A DNA stretch of 64,000 nt from positions 22,308 to 86,307 of the forward strand of contig CACZKE010000013.1 in NCBI GenBank assembly GCA_902781705.1, given 5' to 3'. Origin of the DNA: an uncultured Bacteroidia bacterium. Its GTDB lineage: Bacteria > Bacteroidota > Bacteroidia > Bacteroidales > UBA932. The notes under the pieces were generated by a model, which saw nothing but the letters and a program-made list of their open reading frames with translations, ran no database searches and was not told the DNA's origin. Position 1 is the stretch's first letter. Each line of letters starts with the position of its first letter. Position numbers and translations under genes: made by a program. This document shows positions 62,473-64,000 of the stretch, piece after piece.

Positions 62473-63885
62473 TTATTGAAAATGCTTCGCGAAAGCCGCC
62501 TCGTCCGTTATCTCCAGCCGGGGAACGCCTTCGGAGTTACGGACGATCCGGCAACCGGACGGCATGTCTTCCGGGAAGAAATCGAAATCGGCACCCTGCA
62601 GGATATACTTTTCATAATCCTTCTGCAGGCGCTCCTTGTCCATCAGGGAGGCCATGGCCGTCAGGAACTTCTCCGCCGTGAAATCGTCGATGAAGGGCTT
62701 CACGGCTTCCATGATGGGCTTCCAGGCATTCGGGTGGCCGGTCTCTTTCTCGTAAACGCCGCAAAGGTGAAAGGCATAACTGAAGCCGCGCCAATAGAGC
62801 AGCCAGATGTAGTCCCCATCCTCCCAGAACTTCTCTTCCGCCTCTTCGTCAGGGACATTCCGGTAAGGATTGTGGAAAAGCCCGGAGAGGGCGTGGTTGA
62901 AATAGGAGGCAAAATAGGACGGGTCGTCCAGTCCCGAAGCGACCAGCTGATAGGCGGTCTGCATCTCGTTGAACCCTTCCGGGAACCATACCGGCCCGTT
63001 GTTCAGCCACTTGTGCCCGATCTCATGCGTGAACAAGTCCCGGCGGTTGATGGTCAGGATGGTATCCGCCGTAGCGTCGTACCGGGAGAAGAAGCCGTTC
63101 GTGAAACCGTTTCCGGTCGCTTCCCAGGTATTGTTCCTGAACGGGAAAAAGAGCATGGAGTACGGTCCGGAATACGCGTCTCCCCAGAAATCGGAGATGG
63201 TGCCGTAAAAAGAATGGAAGTACTCCTTGAGTTGTTTCTTGTTCAGATCGGCTTCCTTTCTCAATGCCGTTACCAGATAGTGCTTTCTACCACCCACCAT
63301 AACGGTATCCACCGTCAGCAGCGGGTCTCCGGCCATGACGGACCAGGCGATGTCGCCGGCGACCCCCTGGAACCTGTCGGTGCCTTTCCCGGGATTGTAC
63401 ATACAGAATACCGGATAAGGCGGCGTGGAAGCCCATTCGACCGTCACGGGCATATCCTCATCGTCCACCGGAACGGCAAAAATGTTCTCGGTCCGCGAAA
63501 AGAGCATGTCCCCGTCGATATCCGGCCGGAAAACGTCCATCAGGCATCCGCCCGGCGAACCATAGCCTTCCGGAAGCGTACAGCGCACTACGTAGGAGAA
63601 CTCCGCTTGGTTCCTCCGGGGGACAATGGTCAGCGTTCTGCTGGCCGAATCGATGGACACGGAACCCCTATCCACCGCAAAATCCTGAAACCAACTCATC
63701 TGGTCCTTCTGTCCCCCATTGTCCGACGCGTACGTGAAACGCACGGTATCCAGCGGGGTATTGACCTTGAGCGTCACCTTCAGTCCGTCCCCTTTCCACT
63801 CCAGCACGTAATCTGCGTGCCGGTCCTGGCGGGCACAGGAGGCGCATATCAGGAATAATGCCGTTATGGGTATAAGAAATCGCAT
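62473..63885 (-). CDS. Gluzincin (M1-like) metallopeptidase lipoprotein
   Basis: A 470-residue lipoprotein (lipobox near LICASC) with HEIGH at residues 287-291 and the downstream zinc ligand in WFPEGFNEMQ, the HExxH...E gluzincin pattern. The N-terminal half is beta-rich, like the M1 and M61-type layout. It is shorter than full aminopeptidase N. The ATG at 63885 begins the signal; an ATG at 63906 overlaps the promoter. Confidence 0.75.
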   Translation of the reverse strand: MRFLIPITALFLICASCARQDRHADYVLEWKGDGLKVTLKVNTPLDTVRFTYASDNGGQKDQMSWFQDFAVDRGSVSIDSASRTLTIVPRRNQAEFSYVVRCTLPEGYGSPGGCLMDVFRPDIDGDMLFSRTENIFAVPVDDEDMPVTVEWASTPPYPVFCMYNPGKGTDRFQGVAGDIAWSVMAGDPLLTVDTVMVGGRKHYLVTALRKEADLNKKQLKEYFHSFYGTISDFWGDAYSGPYSMLFFPFRNNTWEATGNGFTNGFFSRYDATADTILTINRRDLFTHEIGHKWLNNGPVWFPEGFNEMQTAYQLVASGLDDPSYFASYFNHALSGLFHNPYRNVPDEEAEEKFWEDGDYIWLLYWRGFSYAFHLCGVYEKETGHPNAWKPIMEAVKPFIDDFTAEKFLTAMASLMDKERLQKDYEKYILQGADFDFFPEDMPSGCRIVRNSEGVPRLEITDEAAFAKHFQ

Positions 63886-63905
63886 ACGTTTCCGTTTTGT
63901 AGGCA

Positions 63906-63913
63906 TAAATATA
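63906..63913 (-). promoter_or_regulatory. Promoter -7 element of metallopeptidase-YfcC operon
   Basis: Minus-strand TATATTTA, one mismatch from TAnnTTTG, 21 bases before the ATG at 63885. Confidence 0.45.
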
Positions 63914-63966
63914 GATAAAATCTGGCGATTTTAGGCCAGTTGAGATAAAAATCAAGACCGCTTCCT

Positions 63967-63974
63967 TATCTTTG
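63967..63974 (+). promoter_or_regulatory. Rightward promoter -7 element at window end
   Basis: TATCTTTG, exact consensus, points to a gene beyond the window. The flanks GACCGCT (63955) and AGCGGTC (63981) form a 7-bp inverted repeat around it, a possible operator. Confidence 0.5.
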
Positions 63975-64000
63975 TTGGCGAGCGGTCATCGCCTCCCGGC

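Noticed and set aside
61519-63858. 779-codon plus-strand ORF at the right end
   Set aside because: It is a shadow opposite the YfcC and metallopeptidase genes, both of which have clear family features.

Overview
The window is high-GC DNA from a member of the order Bacteroidales (Bacteroidota). The evidence is a SusC/SusD-type locus, an ATP synthase operon in the order D-C-B-E-F-H-A-G, lipoproteins with Bacteroidetes-type signals, BACON, FISUMP and SusE/F domains, and many intergenic -7 elements of the Bacteroidetes form TAnnTTTG. The high GC and gene set suggest a Rikenellaceae- or Cryptobacteroides-like gut lineage. That placement is inference, since there is no rRNA gene in the window.

Layout. 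1-4.4 kb: a RAYT/IS200-like transposase cut by the window edge, then pyrH, an orphan sdhC, and a TrpB2-type tryptophan synthase behind what looks like a complete Trp-codon attenuator. Two 106-bp inverted MITE-like elements bracket these last three genes. 4.4-13 kb: pepP, hemW, a run of small envelope genes, pyrG and purF. 13-19.7 kb: the F1Fo ATP synthase operon on the minus strand, with palindromic repeats inserted in frame in atpG. 19.7-25.5 kb: a DPP4-like peptidase, PBP4, galE and a secreted esterase. 25.5-29.7 kb: a cassette of a beta-helix lipoprotein, a VTC-domain protein, DUF4956 and DUF2490 proteins. 29.7-32.9 kb: a multidomain M64-like lipoprotein lying between two 57-bp direct repeats. 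32.9-42.5 kb: housekeeping genes (radical SAM protein, membrane-anchored peptide deformylase, radA, rsmE, tsaC, rhomboid, mutL, ispF). 42.6-56.7 kb: a 14-kb ribose/nucleoside utilisation locus with LacI regulator, nucleoside hydrolase, ribokinase, GRP-type sugar porter, SusC, SusD, BACON-FISUMP lipoprotein, glycoside hydrolase and a five-domain SusE/F protein. 56.8-64 kb: OmpA-family protein, TPR-LuxR membrane regulator, small lipoprotein, a gene remnant, TolB-like propeller, YfcC-type carrier and a gluzincin lipoprotein.

The strongest candidates for a second look are the trp attenuator on a stand-alone trpB2, the palindromic repeats embedded in the reading frames of atpG and rsmE, the RAYT-linked MITE family, the ribose PUL, the VTC/DUF4956 cassette, and the back-to-back or leaderless promoters. 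No rRNA, tRNA or CRISPR array was seen.
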